37,042 bases of DNA, from NCBI GenBank assembly GCA_029212925.1, contig JARGOB010000003.1, positions 262,846 to 299,887 on the forward strand. Reading direction: 5' to 3'. The number at the start of each line of letters is the position of its first letter. The stretch's first letter is position 1. Under the pieces are notes generated by a model. It was not told the DNA's origin. It made no database searches and saw nothing but the letters and a program-made list of their open reading frames with translations. Positions 1 to 7,656 of the stretch are shown here, piece by piece. A program made the translations under genes and the position numbers. The stretch comes from Coxiellaceae bacterium (GTDB taxonomy: Bacteria; Pseudomonadota; Gammaproteobacteria; Coxiellales; Coxiellaceae).

Positions 1-61
1 GCAAGGCAGGGATGACAAGCTGTTCGCCTTGATAGTATTCATCGTTTTGCAAGCCTAGCTG

Positions 62-646
62 CTACTTAAGTTCGATTTTGCTTTCTTTACCATTGCGTAA
101 ACGTTCAATATTATCTAGGTGCTTCCATATAATTAATACGGTAATGAATAATACTGGAATAAAGAAGTGGCTATCACCAAAAAATAAGGTGAAGATCGGT
201 GCAGCTATCGCAGCGATCATCGAGGCTAATGAGGCGTATCGAGAGGCCGCAGCAACAATTAACCATACGATAATGGTACCGATACCCACAGCAAACGAGA
301 GTGCTAATACCGCACCTACCATGGTGGCAACGCCTTTACCGCCTTTGAATTTAAAGTACAGCGGAAATACGTGGCCAATAACAGCAGCAAATGCAACCAA
401 GCCGAGACCAATACCTGCATCGCCAATGATGCGGCCGATCAGCACGGCAATGACCCCTTTGATAAGGTCGCCAATCAGTACCCATATCGCAGCTTGTTTG
501 CCACCAATGCGTAATACGTTAGTGGCGCCTGCATTGCCTGAGCCTTGTTCTCTCGGGTCTGGTAGCTTCATGATTTTAGCGACGATGATAGCGCAAGAAA
601 TAGAACCAATTAGATATGCAATGATAATGCCAATAATTGTACTCAT
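62..646 (-). CDS. plsY: Glycerol-3-phosphate acyltransferase PlsY
   Basis: Inner-membrane enzyme that transfers an acyl group from acyl-phosphate to glycerol-3-phosphate, the first step of phospholipid synthesis. The 194-aa length is normal for the family. Visible signatures are the loop GSGNAGATNVLR near residue 36, the glycine-rich FKGGKGVAT near residue 99, and about five hydrophobic helices starting with the N-terminal one, which also acts as the first membrane segment. The start is supported by a purine-rich AAGGGA site just upstream on the minus strand. It lies 38 bases downstream of the GNAT gene on the same strand, so the two may be co-transcribed. Nothing unusual is seen; the call is firm. 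Confidence 0.96.
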   Translation of the reverse strand: MSTIIGIIIAYLIGSISCAIIVAKIMKLPDPREQGSGNAGATNVLRIGGKQAAIWVLIGDLIKGVIAVLIGRIIGDAGIGLGLVAFAAVIGHVFPLYFKFKGGKGVATMVGAVLALSFAVGIGTIIVWLIVAAASRYASLASMIAAIAAPIFTLFFGDSHFFIPVLFITVLIIWKHLDNIERLRNGKESKIELK

Positions 647-684
647 GAGTATCCCTTCAAGTTGAATTCATCCAGATTATATCA

Positions 685-1488
685 TTAGTGTAAGCCGTAG
701 CCCAGCTCATGAAACATTAGTAGTGTCTCAAAGCCTAGCTCGGTGGTGATATTGTCGATGCTTCGGCTGGATTCTGTAATGGCATAGTCGCAGCCGAGTT
801 GCTTGGCATAATTTAATCTAAAAATGACCGATGCCGTTCCAATGCCGCGTCTACGTACTTCCGGTAGTGCGCAACCATTAAATAGGCCAGCCACATGATT
901 ATCTATAAACAAGGTACCAGATGCCACCGGCTTGCCATCAATGTACCCGACGACGAAACGATAATGATCACTGTTATTGGCAAAGCAATCTTGACGAATT
1001 TTTAAATAATGTTTTGCTGAATCCTCATCTAGATCTTTAACTGCTACTTGGGGGATAAGCCAATCTTCCAGCTCAAGCTCACTGCTGACCCAGCGAAACT
1101 CAGCTGGTGAAATGACAGGTTGTTCTTGGTATTCATTTAGCGACAATAATTTGCAATTGAATTTTCCTACAGATTCAAAACCGGATTGAAATAATGTTGA
1201 CTTTAAATTGCTAGGTGATTGTTCTTCACTAACTAACCAGGTAAATGCCTGGTCGCGCAAATCAAATTGAGACTGTATCGCATGTACTTTTTTCACTGTT
1301 TCGGTTTCGCTAAACGAACTGCGCAATACCGTGTTGAGGATTTCGTGCCGCGATAATTGCACTTTTGCTTGGCATAGCATGAGGTCATCTTCTTCAATAA
1401 TTTCAATCACAGAGCTGCGACCAATTTGCCGCCAGTAGCTGTCGATGTTGTTATTGATAAGTTGTATTTTTTCGCTGTTATTTAACAT
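685..1488 (-). CDS. GNAT-family N-acetyltransferase
   Basis: A 267-aa protein with a C-terminal GNAT fold. The acetyl-CoA binding motif A is visible at residues 210-219 (EVRRRGIGTA, matching R/Q-x-x-G-x-G/A), preceded by the strand VASGTLFI and followed by an ITESSRSIDN stretch where GNAT motif B is expected. The N-terminal 130 residues have no feature I recognise, so it could be a two-lobed GNAT with a degenerate first half. A GAGGGAAAG ribosome site precedes the ATG. The substrate cannot be told from sequence. It sits directly upstream of plsY on the same strand, with no sign that it works with it. Confidence 0.85.
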   Translation of the reverse strand: MLNNSEKIQLINNNIDSYWRQIGRSSVIEIIEEDDLMLCQAKVQLSRHEILNTVLRSSFSETETVKKVHAIQSQFDLRDQAFTWLVSEEQSPSNLKSTLFQSGFESVGKFNCKLLSLNEYQEQPVISPAEFRWVSSELELEDWLIPQVAVKDLDEDSAKHYLKIRQDCFANNSDHYRFVVGYIDGKPVASGTLFIDNHVAGLFNGCALPEVRRRGIGTASVIFRLNYAKQLGCDYAITESSRSIDNITTELGFETLLMFHELGYGLH

Positions 1489-1617
1489 AGGCTTTCCCTC
1501 AAGTTGCCCTAAAGCATAGTAGCCAGTTAATATTTAATCTATTGGATAAGGTATTATAGTTATCTATCTGAAATATAGATTGAAAATATTTTACTTATGG
1601 GAATGGCATTAACATTT

Positions 1618-1634
1618 TTTGTCGCCACGACAAA
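1618..1634. repeat. Perfect 7-bp inverted repeat upstream of exported ABM-like gene
   Basis: TTTGTCG and CGACAAA flank a 3-base centre, about 80 bases before the start at 1715, in the 226-base divergent gap that follows the GNAT gene. The gap is AT-rich and otherwise empty apart from a 6-bp dyad near 1565-1580 (ATCTAT/ATAGAT). It could be an operator or a short hairpin in the leader; there is no T-run, so a terminator is unlikely. Confidence 0.4.
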
Positions 1635-1714
1635 TATGGCTTTATTTATTACAAAATCAGTATATTATCGGTTTTGCGGTTCCCACTTAATATCATATTT
1701 CCTCGAGGTGTATC

Positions 1715-2092
1715 ATGGCTTTTTTAAAGCGTATATTTATTTTCAGTATTTTTTTATTTTCATATATGGCATGCAGTATAGGCTATTCAGTGACGGTGAA
1801 AGCGCAGCCAATCGCCCTAGAGCTGGTGATTTTTACTACGAATAAAACAGTATCAGCGCAAAAGGTGCGTGACTTAGCTAGTGCAGTAACGCCAGTTTTA
1901 AAAACTTATCCGGGATTTATATCAAGAGCCGTTGGGCGTAGCTCGGATCTTGGTAATCAATGGGTCGATATTGTAAGGTGGCGATCGATGGATGACGCCT
2001 TGTTAGCAGCAAAAAAAATTGTTGCTAACAAAAAAATGCGCCAGTTTATATCGGTCATGCAAGGTTATAAGATGTATCATTTTTATTTGTAG
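1715..2092 (+). CDS. Small exported protein with ABM-like dimeric alpha-beta barrel domain
   Basis: A 125-aa protein with a basic N-terminus (FLKR) and a hydrophobic stretch over residues 6-24; a plausible signal-peptidase site is VKA|QP near residue 30. A cysteine near residue 20 lacks a good lipobox. The mature part (LELVIFTTNK near residue 35, a central WVDIVRWRS strand and a C-terminal helix-strand ending MYHFYL) fits the layout of antibiotic-biosynthesis-monooxygenase-like ferredoxin folds, by eye only. GAGGTG precedes the ATG. It ends one base before the convergent polymerase gene. Function is not known; monooxygenase activity should not be assumed. Confidence 0.7.
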   Translation: MAFLKRIFIFSIFLFSYMACSIGYSVTVKAQPIALELVIFTTNKTVSAQKVRDLASAVTPVLKTYPGFISRAVGRSSDLGNQWVDIVRWRSMDDALLAAKKIVANKKMRQFISVMQGYKMYHFYL

Positions 2093-2093
2093 G

Positions 2094-3320
2094 TTACACG
2101 GTTTTTCGATGCCCGTTTGGCTTCCATGCCGGAGCGATAACATTCGGTGTTTTTGAGCGGTTTAATAAAGTAGCCGGCATGCATTTAAGTTCGCCGTAGC
2201 GCTGATTTATTTGGTCTACTGCTTGGTTTATTTGTTGGCGTTGTGGTGATGCATGGTCGAATAGGTCGCTTTGTTGCAATGAAGGTTGTGGGTCTAATGC
2301 GGTAATTTGTACTTGCCTAATAGTGTCATGTGATATGCAGTGTTGTTGCATAGCAAGCTTAGCTAATTGGTAAATTAGGGCGCCATCATCAGTGGCGTAG
2401 CGTGTCGCGTAGCGATCACCAACCCAGCCACAAGAGATTGAACGCAAACTAATACTAAAGTGTTGAGCGCTGAAGTCATGGCGACGTAATCGTGCGGCAA
2501 GTTTTTCACTCATGTGCTGCAGGTAAGTTAAAATAATGTGTTTGTCATTGGTGTGTGGCGGTAATACTTTACCGTGCCCCATGCTCTTGGGTGCGGCTAC
2601 GGTTAATTGTAAAGGCTCAGGGTCCTCACCTTGACACATAAACCAAATGCGTCGACCGAGATTACCAAATCTTTTCGCTAACACACTAATGGGTAGCGTC
2701 TCCATGTCACCACAAAAATAAACGTTATATTGTGCTAAGAAATTAGCAATGCCTTTATTAATGCCGCATAAATCAGTTACTGGTACGTCACGTAAACGAG
2801 CTCTGGTTTCGTCGGGACGTATAACGGTAAAGCCTTTCGGCTTATTTACTTTTGCCGCATATTTCGCGCAGGTTTTATTACTACTTAAGCCAACAGAGCA
2901 GGGCAGGTGAGAGGCCTGCCAAACAGCTTGTTGTGCGCAACGGGCAACATCAACAGGGTCACCATATAATTTTTGGCAATGCGTGATATCTAAAAAGGCC
3001 TCGTCAACTGAATATATTTCAATGTCAGGTGTTATGCTCGTTAAGCTATGCATAATACGCGTTGATATTTCCGCATAGCGCTGTGGTCGAGTCGATGTCT
3101 GTATGATCGACGGGCATAATTTTTTAGCCTCATAAATTGACATGCCGGTATGCACGCCAAAAGCACGTGCTTCATATGAGCAGGTGATCACACAACTGCC
3201 TTGCAAGCCATTAGTAATCGCCACCGGACAGCCCTGTAAGTGGGGGTTGTCGAGTTGTTCTATAGATGCAAAAAATGCATCCATATCGATTAAGATAATG
3301 GCGCGCTCCCATGCTCCCAT
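2094..3320 (-). CDS. Y-family translesion DNA polymerase (DinB/UmuC type)
   Basis: A 408-aa error-prone polymerase that copies damaged templates. The palm carries both catalytic motifs: D12 with D14 in DMDAFFASIE (F17 at the steric-gate position) and D106/E107 in YSVDEAFLDIT. The little finger is followed by a textbook beta-clamp motif QSDLF at residues 350-354 and a tail resembling the UmuC C-terminus. Because the active site is intact, it is not an inactive ImuB-type protein. The family is clear; whether it is closer to Pol IV or Pol V is not settled by eye. A GAAGGAG site precedes the ATG. It follows lexA by 143 bases on the same strand, which suggests control by the DNA-damage response. 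Confidence 0.92.
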   Translation of the reverse strand: MGAWERAIILIDMDAFFASIEQLDNPHLQGCPVAITNGLQGSCVITCSYEARAFGVHTGMSIYEAKKLCPSIIQTSTRPQRYAEISTRIMHSLTSITPDIEIYSVDEAFLDITHCQKLYGDPVDVARCAQQAVWQASHLPCSVGLSSNKTCAKYAAKVNKPKGFTVIRPDETRARLRDVPVTDLCGINKGIANFLAQYNVYFCGDMETLPISVLAKRFGNLGRRIWFMCQGEDPEPLQLTVAAPKSMGHGKVLPPHTNDKHIILTYLQHMSEKLAARLRRHDFSAQHFSISLRSISCGWVGDRYATRYATDDGALIYQLAKLAMQQHCISHDTIRQVQITALDPQPSLQQSDLFDHASPQRQQINQAVDQINQRYGELKCMPATLLNRSKTPNVIAPAWKPNGHRKTV

Positions 3321-3341
3321 TTTTTGTCTCCTTCGAACCGT

Positions 3342-3362
3342 GCAGGCATTTTATATGCTTGC
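3342..3362. promoter_or_regulatory. Dyad in lexA-polymerase spacer
   Basis: GCAGGCAT and ATGCTTGC form an 8-bp inverted repeat with one mismatch around a 5-base centre, about 20 bases upstream of the polymerase start. It lies in the 143-base gap after lexA and could be an operator for a separate polymerase promoter or a hairpin in the shared transcript. The motif GAGCCAC also occurs twice in this gap on the minus strand and once inverted. Confidence 0.35.
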
Positions 3363-3463
3363 ATGAGCCACCAAGCAATGTATGTAACTAAAATGCAACG
3401 TCGACTTTGCAAAAAAGGTAATGTCTAGTGGCTCAGGCTTCGCAAAAAAAGTATTGTGGCTCG

Positions 3464-4072
3464 TTAGGGTGGAATCCGCAGCAAGCCGACATAGAGCCCT
3501 TGGACCGTGACGCGATCTGCGGGGTAGCTCATGGGTTTGAGTTTTTGGTTGGCGGGCACCAGCGTGATGCTGTTGCTTTTGTCGTGATAAATACGCTTCA
3601 GCGTGGCTCGCTCATTATCGATTAATGCCACGACAATCTGGCCATTATTGGCTGTATTACTGTGCTCACACACGACGATATCGCCGTCGTGTATACCCTC
3701 ATCGATCATTGAGTCGCCCTTAACGCGCAGTGCATAGCGGTGCTCACCAAGAAAGATATCAGCAAGATTGATGGGGTCGTGATCGATAATTGCCTCAATG
3801 GGCTGACCCGCAGCAATCGCACCAATCAGGGGTAGTTGGTTTGTTTGCTGCGGCATAGTCAGCTGTTTCGCCGTCAACTCTATGTTGCGGTGACGTTTAG
3901 GAGACAGGTTGATAAGCCCGGCATCTTGCAATGCCTTAACGTAGCGGTGTACCACGCCGCGTGATTTGATCCCTATGCCGCTTGTGATTTCAGCAATGGT
4001 TGGGGCATGTCCTTTCGCTTCGATATAGCTTTTAATGTATTGGTAGGTTTTACGTTGGCTTAAAGTAATCAT
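3464..4072 (-). CDS. lexA: LexA-type SOS repressor, autocleaving
   Basis: A 202-aa repressor with an N-terminal winged-helix domain (residues 1-66) and a C-terminal S24 peptidase-like domain. The self-cleavage bond Ala88-Gly89 sits in AIAAGQP; the catalytic pair is Ser121 in VKGDSMID and Lys159 in TLKRIY. All parts needed for RecA-stimulated cleavage are present, and the DNA-binding domain separates it from UmuD. The recognition-helix region (KSRGVVHRYVKAL) differs clearly from the E. coli one, so its operator may differ too. A CGGAG site precedes the ATG. It is the middle gene of a leftward operon: 24 bases after a 65-aa unknown gene and 143 bases before the Y-family polymerase. Confidence 0.9.
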   Translation of the reverse strand: MITLSQRKTYQYIKSYIEAKGHAPTIAEITSGIGIKSRGVVHRYVKALQDAGLINLSPKRHRNIELTAKQLTMPQQTNQLPLIGAIAAGQPIEAIIDHDPINLADIFLGEHRYALRVKGDSMIDEGIHDGDIVVCEHSNTANNGQIVVALIDNERATLKRIYHDKSNSITLVPANQKLKPMSYPADRVTVQGLYVGLLRIPP

Positions 4073-4096
4073 TATATTCTCCGCGGTGGTTTTTAT

Positions 4097-4294
4097 TTAC
4101 TCAATGCAGGTCTTGCGGCAGCGATGAATAATCTTACCCTGGTTGTTATCCCTAATGGTGCCATATGTGCTTGTGCAGCTGCTTTCTATCTGATTAAGTA
4201 GGCTGGTCATTAATTGAATGTAGTTATCACTCGAATTGTGATCTAGCGCTTGATCATTGTAGTAAACCGTTGCAGTATATTTCTGTTGTAACAT
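4097..4294 (-). CDS. Small conserved-looking protein heading the lexA operon
   Basis: A 65-aa soluble protein, first gene of the putative SOS operon. It starts with a strand-like YTATVYYNDQ, has a helical middle (IQLMTSLLNQIE) and ends in a basic, cysteine-containing tail (GKIIHRCRKTC). AAGGGA lies at suitable distance from the ATG, and the lexA start follows 24 bases after its stop, so expression is probably joint. I recognise no domain. Its place suggests a role in, or co-regulation with, the damage response, but that is inference from position only. Confidence 0.7.
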   Translation of the reverse strand: MLQQKYTATVYYNDQALDHNSSDNYIQLMTSLLNQIESSCTSTYGTIRDNNQGKIIHRCRKTCIE

Positions 4295-4332
4295 GGCTTT
4301 ATCCCTTCGTTCTCTTTGATGTTACGTATAGA

Positions 4333-4347
4333 GTACATTGGGAGAAC
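4333..4347. promoter_or_regulatory. Candidate operator of the lexA operon (GTTC-N7-GTAC)
   Basis: Read on the minus strand, GTTC and GTAC are separated by seven bases, 39-53 bases before the first gene of the lexA operon. The enclosing direct repeat is GAGTAC/GAGAAC with an 11-bp period. GTTC at 4309-4312 (in GTTCTC) forms a wider inverted repeat with GAGAAC at 4342-4347. No CTGT-N8-ACAG box of the usual gammaproteobacterial LexA was seen in the 87-base divergent region. A possible sigma-70 promoter, TTTACA-17-TACTCT, overlaps it on the minus strand. The divergent aldehyde dehydrogenase gene shares this space. Confidence 0.4.
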
Positions 4348-4381
4348 ACAGATGTAAAGCGCTTTATGCAAGGAACAGCAG

Positions 4382-5905
4382 ATGAAATCAAAAAACCTTT
4401 TTATGGATGGTGCCAATATAGCGCCTACAATTAAGACCTATGACTTATATATAAACGGAGAATGGCAGCCTCCACACTCAGGAGAGTGGATAGCGTCAGA
4501 AAACCCTTACAACAATCAGGTGTGGTGTACGATTCCACGTGCTAATGCATCCGATGTTGATAAAGCCTGCGATGCCGCCCATGAAGCATTTAAATCATGG
4601 TCACAAACACCCGCTAAACAACGCCGTGAATTGCTTTGTCGCTTGGCTGACCTTATTGAAGAAAAGGCAGAACACCTGGCAGAAATAGAGGTCAGGGACA
4701 ATGGCAAGCTGTATGGTGAAATGCACGGTCAATGCCAATATGCCCCCGAATTCTTTCGATACTATGCGTCATTAGCCGAGCAGTATTGTGGAAAGGCCGT
4801 CACGCTCGATAAACCCGAGGTCTATGGCTCAATTTATCATGAACCGCTAGGTGTCGTAGCCGCCATTACAGCCTGGAACTCACCACTATTATTAACCACG
4901 TGGAAGTGCGCGCCCGCACTGGCAGCCGGTAACACCGTTGTTTTAAAGCCGTCGGAATACACATCTGCGTCTGCATTAGAGCTAGCCGTGTTATTTGAAC
5001 AGGCCGGCTTTCCTCCCGGTGTATTTAATGTCGTAACCGGTTATGGCATAGAGGCGGGTGCCGCACTGATAGAGCATCCTAAGGTTGCGAAGGTAGCATT
5101 TACTGGTGGCACAGCAACAGGAAAACATATATACCAAACAGCAGCAAAAGATTTAAAGCATGTAACGCTAGAGTTAGGTGGTAAATCAGCCAATATTGTT
5201 TTTACCGACGCCAATATAGATAACGCGGTAAAAGGGGTAGTCAGCGGTATCTTTGCAGCAAATGGTCAAACCTGTATTGCCGGTTCACGCGCATTAGTTG
5301 AGGCTACCATTTACGATGAGTTTATTGAGCGGTTAGTGGCATTTATTAAAAAAGCAAAGTTTGGTGACCCAATGGATCCGGCAACTAATTTTGGCCCCAT
5401 CGCTAACCCACCACAATATGAGAAAATCTTAGAATACATTGCCATTGGTAAGCAAGATGGCGCGCGCTGCGTTTATGGCGGTAACCCGGTTCCGCACCCA
5501 GAGGGTATAGAACCCAGTTGGTTTATACAGCCCACTATATTTGCTGATGTCGCTAATGATATGCGTATTGCTCGTGAGGAAGTGTTTGGCTCAGTTTTAT
5601 CAGTGATTAAATTTGATGGTGAAGAGGAAGCACTGCAGATTGCCAATGACAGTCCTTATGGTTTAGCTGCCGGTTTATGGACGTCTGATGCCGCGCGTAT
5701 CGAACGTATGCCACACTTATTGCAGGCCGGCACTGTATGGGTTAATACCTATCGGTGTATCTCATACTTAATGCCGTTTGGCGGTTATAAAGCATCAGGT
5801 ATTGGTCGAGAGGGCGGTGAAGAAGCCTTGTTTAATTACTTGCAATCAAAAAGTGTTATGATAAGTGCCGCAAAAGAAGTGGCTAACCCATTTGTAATGA
5901 AATAA
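4382..5905 (+). CDS. NAD(P)-dependent aldehyde dehydrogenase
   Basis: A 507-aa cytoplasmic ALDH that oxidises an aldehyde to the acid. The general base E264 lies in LELGGKSANIVF and the catalytic cysteine C298 in GQTCIAGSR, with the normal 34-residue spacing; AAITAWNSPLL and the KPSE cofactor loop are intact. Length is typical. AAGGA precedes the ATG. It is followed after only two bases by an alpha/beta hydrolase, so the two form an operon, perhaps for breakdown of an ester, lactone or aromatic-derived aldehyde. The actual substrate cannot be read from sequence; betaine-aldehyde-like and semialdehyde-type enzymes look alike at this level. It is divergent from the lexA operon. Confidence 0.95.
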   Translation: MKSKNLFMDGANIAPTIKTYDLYINGEWQPPHSGEWIASENPYNNQVWCTIPRANASDVDKACDAAHEAFKSWSQTPAKQRRELLCRLADLIEEKAEHLAEIEVRDNGKLYGEMHGQCQYAPEFFRYYASLAEQYCGKAVTLDKPEVYGSIYHEPLGVVAAITAWNSPLLLTTWKCAPALAAGNTVVLKPSEYTSASALELAVLFEQAGFPPGVFNVVTGYGIEAGAALIEHPKVAKVAFTGGTATGKHIYQTAAKDLKHVTLELGGKSANIVFTDANIDNAVKGVVSGIFAANGQTCIAGSRALVEATIYDEFIERLVAFIKKAKFGDPMDPATNFGPIANPPQYEKILEYIAIGKQDGARCVYGGNPVPHPEGIEPSWFIQPTIFADVANDMRIAREEVFGSVLSVIKFDGEEEALQIANDSPYGLAAGLWTSDAARIERMPHLLQAGTVWVNTYRCISYLMPFGGYKASGIGREGGEEALFNYLQSKSVMISAAKEVANPFVMK

Positions 5906-5907
5906 TT

Positions 5908-6708
5908 ATGCCTAAAATTAAATTAAATGGTTTGAAGATGTCTTATAGTGCGCGGGGTGAGGGTGATCCTTTGCTGCTATTGCATGGTCTGTCTATCGGA
6001 AAGAGTTTGAGCGATGAATTTATCGATGAGTTAGCGCAATATTTTTATGTTGTTACCTATGATCAACGTGGCTTGGGTGAAAGTGAAGTCGCTAACCTGG
6101 ATTATAGCTTGACCGATCTTGCTGATGACGCTATCGCATTGTTGGATTACATCGAAATTGAACAGGCTTCTGTTGCAGGCTTTTCATTTGGTGGGGTGGT
6201 AGTGCAGGAGTTGTTATTACGTTACCCCCAGCGATTTAATCGCGCCATGATGGCATGCACTTACCCGGGCGGTGTTAAGCACGGTGAGGAGATGGTTTAT
6301 GATGAAGATGCTCGATTAGCTTACTCACTTGACACAAGCATACCTGCGAGAAATAAAGTGGATGCTTTAGCGAGGACGCTATATACCCAAGGCTTTATTG
6401 AGCAACACCCGGAGATTATTGAACCATGGAAGCAATCCCGCATGAATAGAGAGTTGAGCGACAATGTGATTTATCGTCAAGACCTTTATTTGGAGTATGA
6501 TGTGTTTAGTAAATTGAAAAATATTAAACAACCAACGCTGGTGATGGCGGGCAAGCAGGATAGCTTAATTCCTTATAAAAATTCTGAAGTGCTAGCTGCG
6601 CAATTACCAAACGCGCAGCTAGTTGCGCTAGAGCCGTGCGGTCATGAATTGTGGGTTGAACAAAAACAAGAAATGCTAAAAAACATTATATCTTTTTTCA
6701 AGCAATAA
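5908..6708 (+). CDS. Alpha/beta-fold hydrolase
   Basis: A 266-aa hydrolase with the oxyanion motif LLLLHG at residues 22-27, nucleophile S93 in GFSFGG, acid D in GKQDSLIPY and base H in PCGHELW. Its layout resembles 3-oxoadipate enol-lactonase-like and other esterase-like members of the fold. The start is two bases after the ALDH stop with no clear ribosome site, so translation probably depends on coupling to the upstream gene. Partnering with the ALDH suggests that one frees or consumes the product of the other. A terminator follows at once. Confidence 0.9.
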   Translation: MPKIKLNGLKMSYSARGEGDPLLLLHGLSIGKSLSDEFIDELAQYFYVVTYDQRGLGESEVANLDYSLTDLADDAIALLDYIEIEQASVAGFSFGGVVVQELLLRYPQRFNRAMMACTYPGGVKHGEEMVYDEDARLAYSLDTSIPARNKVDALARTLYTQGFIEQHPEIIEPWKQSRMNRELSDNVIYRQDLYLEYDVFSKLKNIKQPTLVMAGKQDSLIPYKNSEVLAAQLPNAQLVALEPCGHELWVEQKQEMLKNIISFFKQ

Positions 6709-6742
6709 AAAAGGCCACGACTATAAAAGTGATGGCCTTTTT
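6707..6742. terminator. Bidirectional rho-independent terminator
   Basis: AAAAAAGGCCA and TGGCCTTTTT pair around a 15-base loop, with A/T runs on both sides so that it can work in both directions. It closes the ALDH-hydrolase operon on the plus strand and the pilin gene on the minus strand, and overlaps the hydrolase stop codon. Confidence 0.85.
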
Positions 6743-6755
6743 AAATTGAAAAGAA

Positions 6756-7346
6756 CTATGAGGCGCTTACAACACCACTACCGTTCTCAGCTGGAGGTAC
6801 GAGAACAGCTGTTCCGCCAGTACCTGTGCTTCCACCTGTATCACTACCGCCTGATCCACTGGTGCAGGCTGTCACTGCTATCACCTGAGCTGCTGTGGTT
6901 GCAGTTGCTTGGTTATAACGAATTAAGCAGTTTGCAGAATCGGTTCTGCTAAGGTGCCATGTGCCACCACTACCTGACGCTGTAAAACCAGATGGTATGC
7001 TTTGTAATGCGCTACCAATACCTGTAGTGTCAGCAGCTGGATAACCGTATACGGTATTAACGGTAGAGCCGTCAGCCATTCGAACTTGCGCTGTTGGCGA
7101 CTTTTCTACACCATCAACAACTGCTTGAGCATGCACTAAATTAGCTGATGATTGAAGTGCTCCATAAACACCTTCAACAACGGCTTGTCGTGCATCTTGA
7201 GAAACATCAATGAATTTTGGAATCGCAAATGCTGATAAAATACCTAGAATTACGATCACGATAATAAGTTCTACTAATGTAAAACCGGCTTGCTTTGTTG
7301 CGTTGAAATGTTGCTTTATATTTTTCATTTTATATACCTTCATCAC
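6756..7346 (-). CDS. MSHA-like type IV pilin (major-pilin type prepilin)
   Basis: A prepilin of up to 196 aa. The prepilin peptidase site is G21|F22 in KQAGFTLVELIIVIVILG, with the conserved E5 of the mature protein (E26). The helix continues IPKFIDVSQDAR, typical of MshA-like pilins. Two cysteines (NCLIRY and VTACTSG) can form the C-terminal disulfide loop. The last 35 residues are rich in Gly, Ser and Thr, an odd, low-complexity tail. Start choices are GTG 7346, ATG 7343 (AGGGG upstream) and ATG 7328 (AAGG upstream); all give the same mature protein. No other pilus assembly gene is nearby, so it is probably exported by machinery encoded elsewhere. Confidence 0.9.
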   Translation of the reverse strand: MMKVYKMKNIKQHFNATKQAGFTLVELIIVIVILGILSAFAIPKFIDVSQDARQAVVEGVYGALQSSANLVHAQAVVDGVEKSPTAQVRMADGSTVNTVYGYPAADTTGIGSALQSIPSGFTASGSGGTWHLSRTDSANCLIRYNQATATTAAQVIAVTACTSGSGGSDTGGSTGTGGTAVLVPPAENGSGVVSAS

Positions 7347-7656
7347 TTTCCCCTAACTATTTATTACTATCCCTGTAGTCTTATACTTATTTCCATGGAG
7401 CTAATTATACCTAATTCTAGTATTCATTTGTTAATTAATTTTATAATTTTCAAAATAAGGTAATTTCGTTAATTTTGCTTTAAGTAATTGAGTAAGTGGT
7501 TAATTTATTCTAATAAAATAGTATTAAGATAAGCTTAATTAATACCAGCTTAAGCTAGTGTTGCAAGTATCAATGTTAACGTCGCAATATAATCAAATCG
7601 GTTTAATAAAGTGATCAGTTGTGGTAGTTTGCCAGGCATAGTAATCGGGGAAGTGA
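7347..7656. other. 310-base AT-rich divergent region without genes
   Basis: It separates the pilin gene (minus) from the serine hydrolase gene (plus). A perfect TATAAT lies at 7404-7409 on the minus strand, about 60 bases before the pilin start, but no good -35 is seen. At 7523-7554 four TTAA cores form two pairs, each with an 11-bp period (ATTAAG-N5-CTTAAT and ATTAAT-N5-CTTAAG), like weak PmrA-type half-sites. The AT content makes chance matches likely. No coding sequence was found. Confidence 0.5.

Noticed and set aside
1..61. Possible partial gene at the left edge (minus-strand reading NDEYYQGEQLVIPAL, LysM-like; plus-strand reading ending IVFIVLQA)
   Set aside because: Too short to choose a strand or frame; the minus reading is in frame with plsY after its stop and has no start codon.
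1597..1845. Plus-strand frame overlapping the exported ABM-like gene
   Set aside because: No ribosome site and composition unlike a protein; the other frame has a signal peptide and GAGGTG site.
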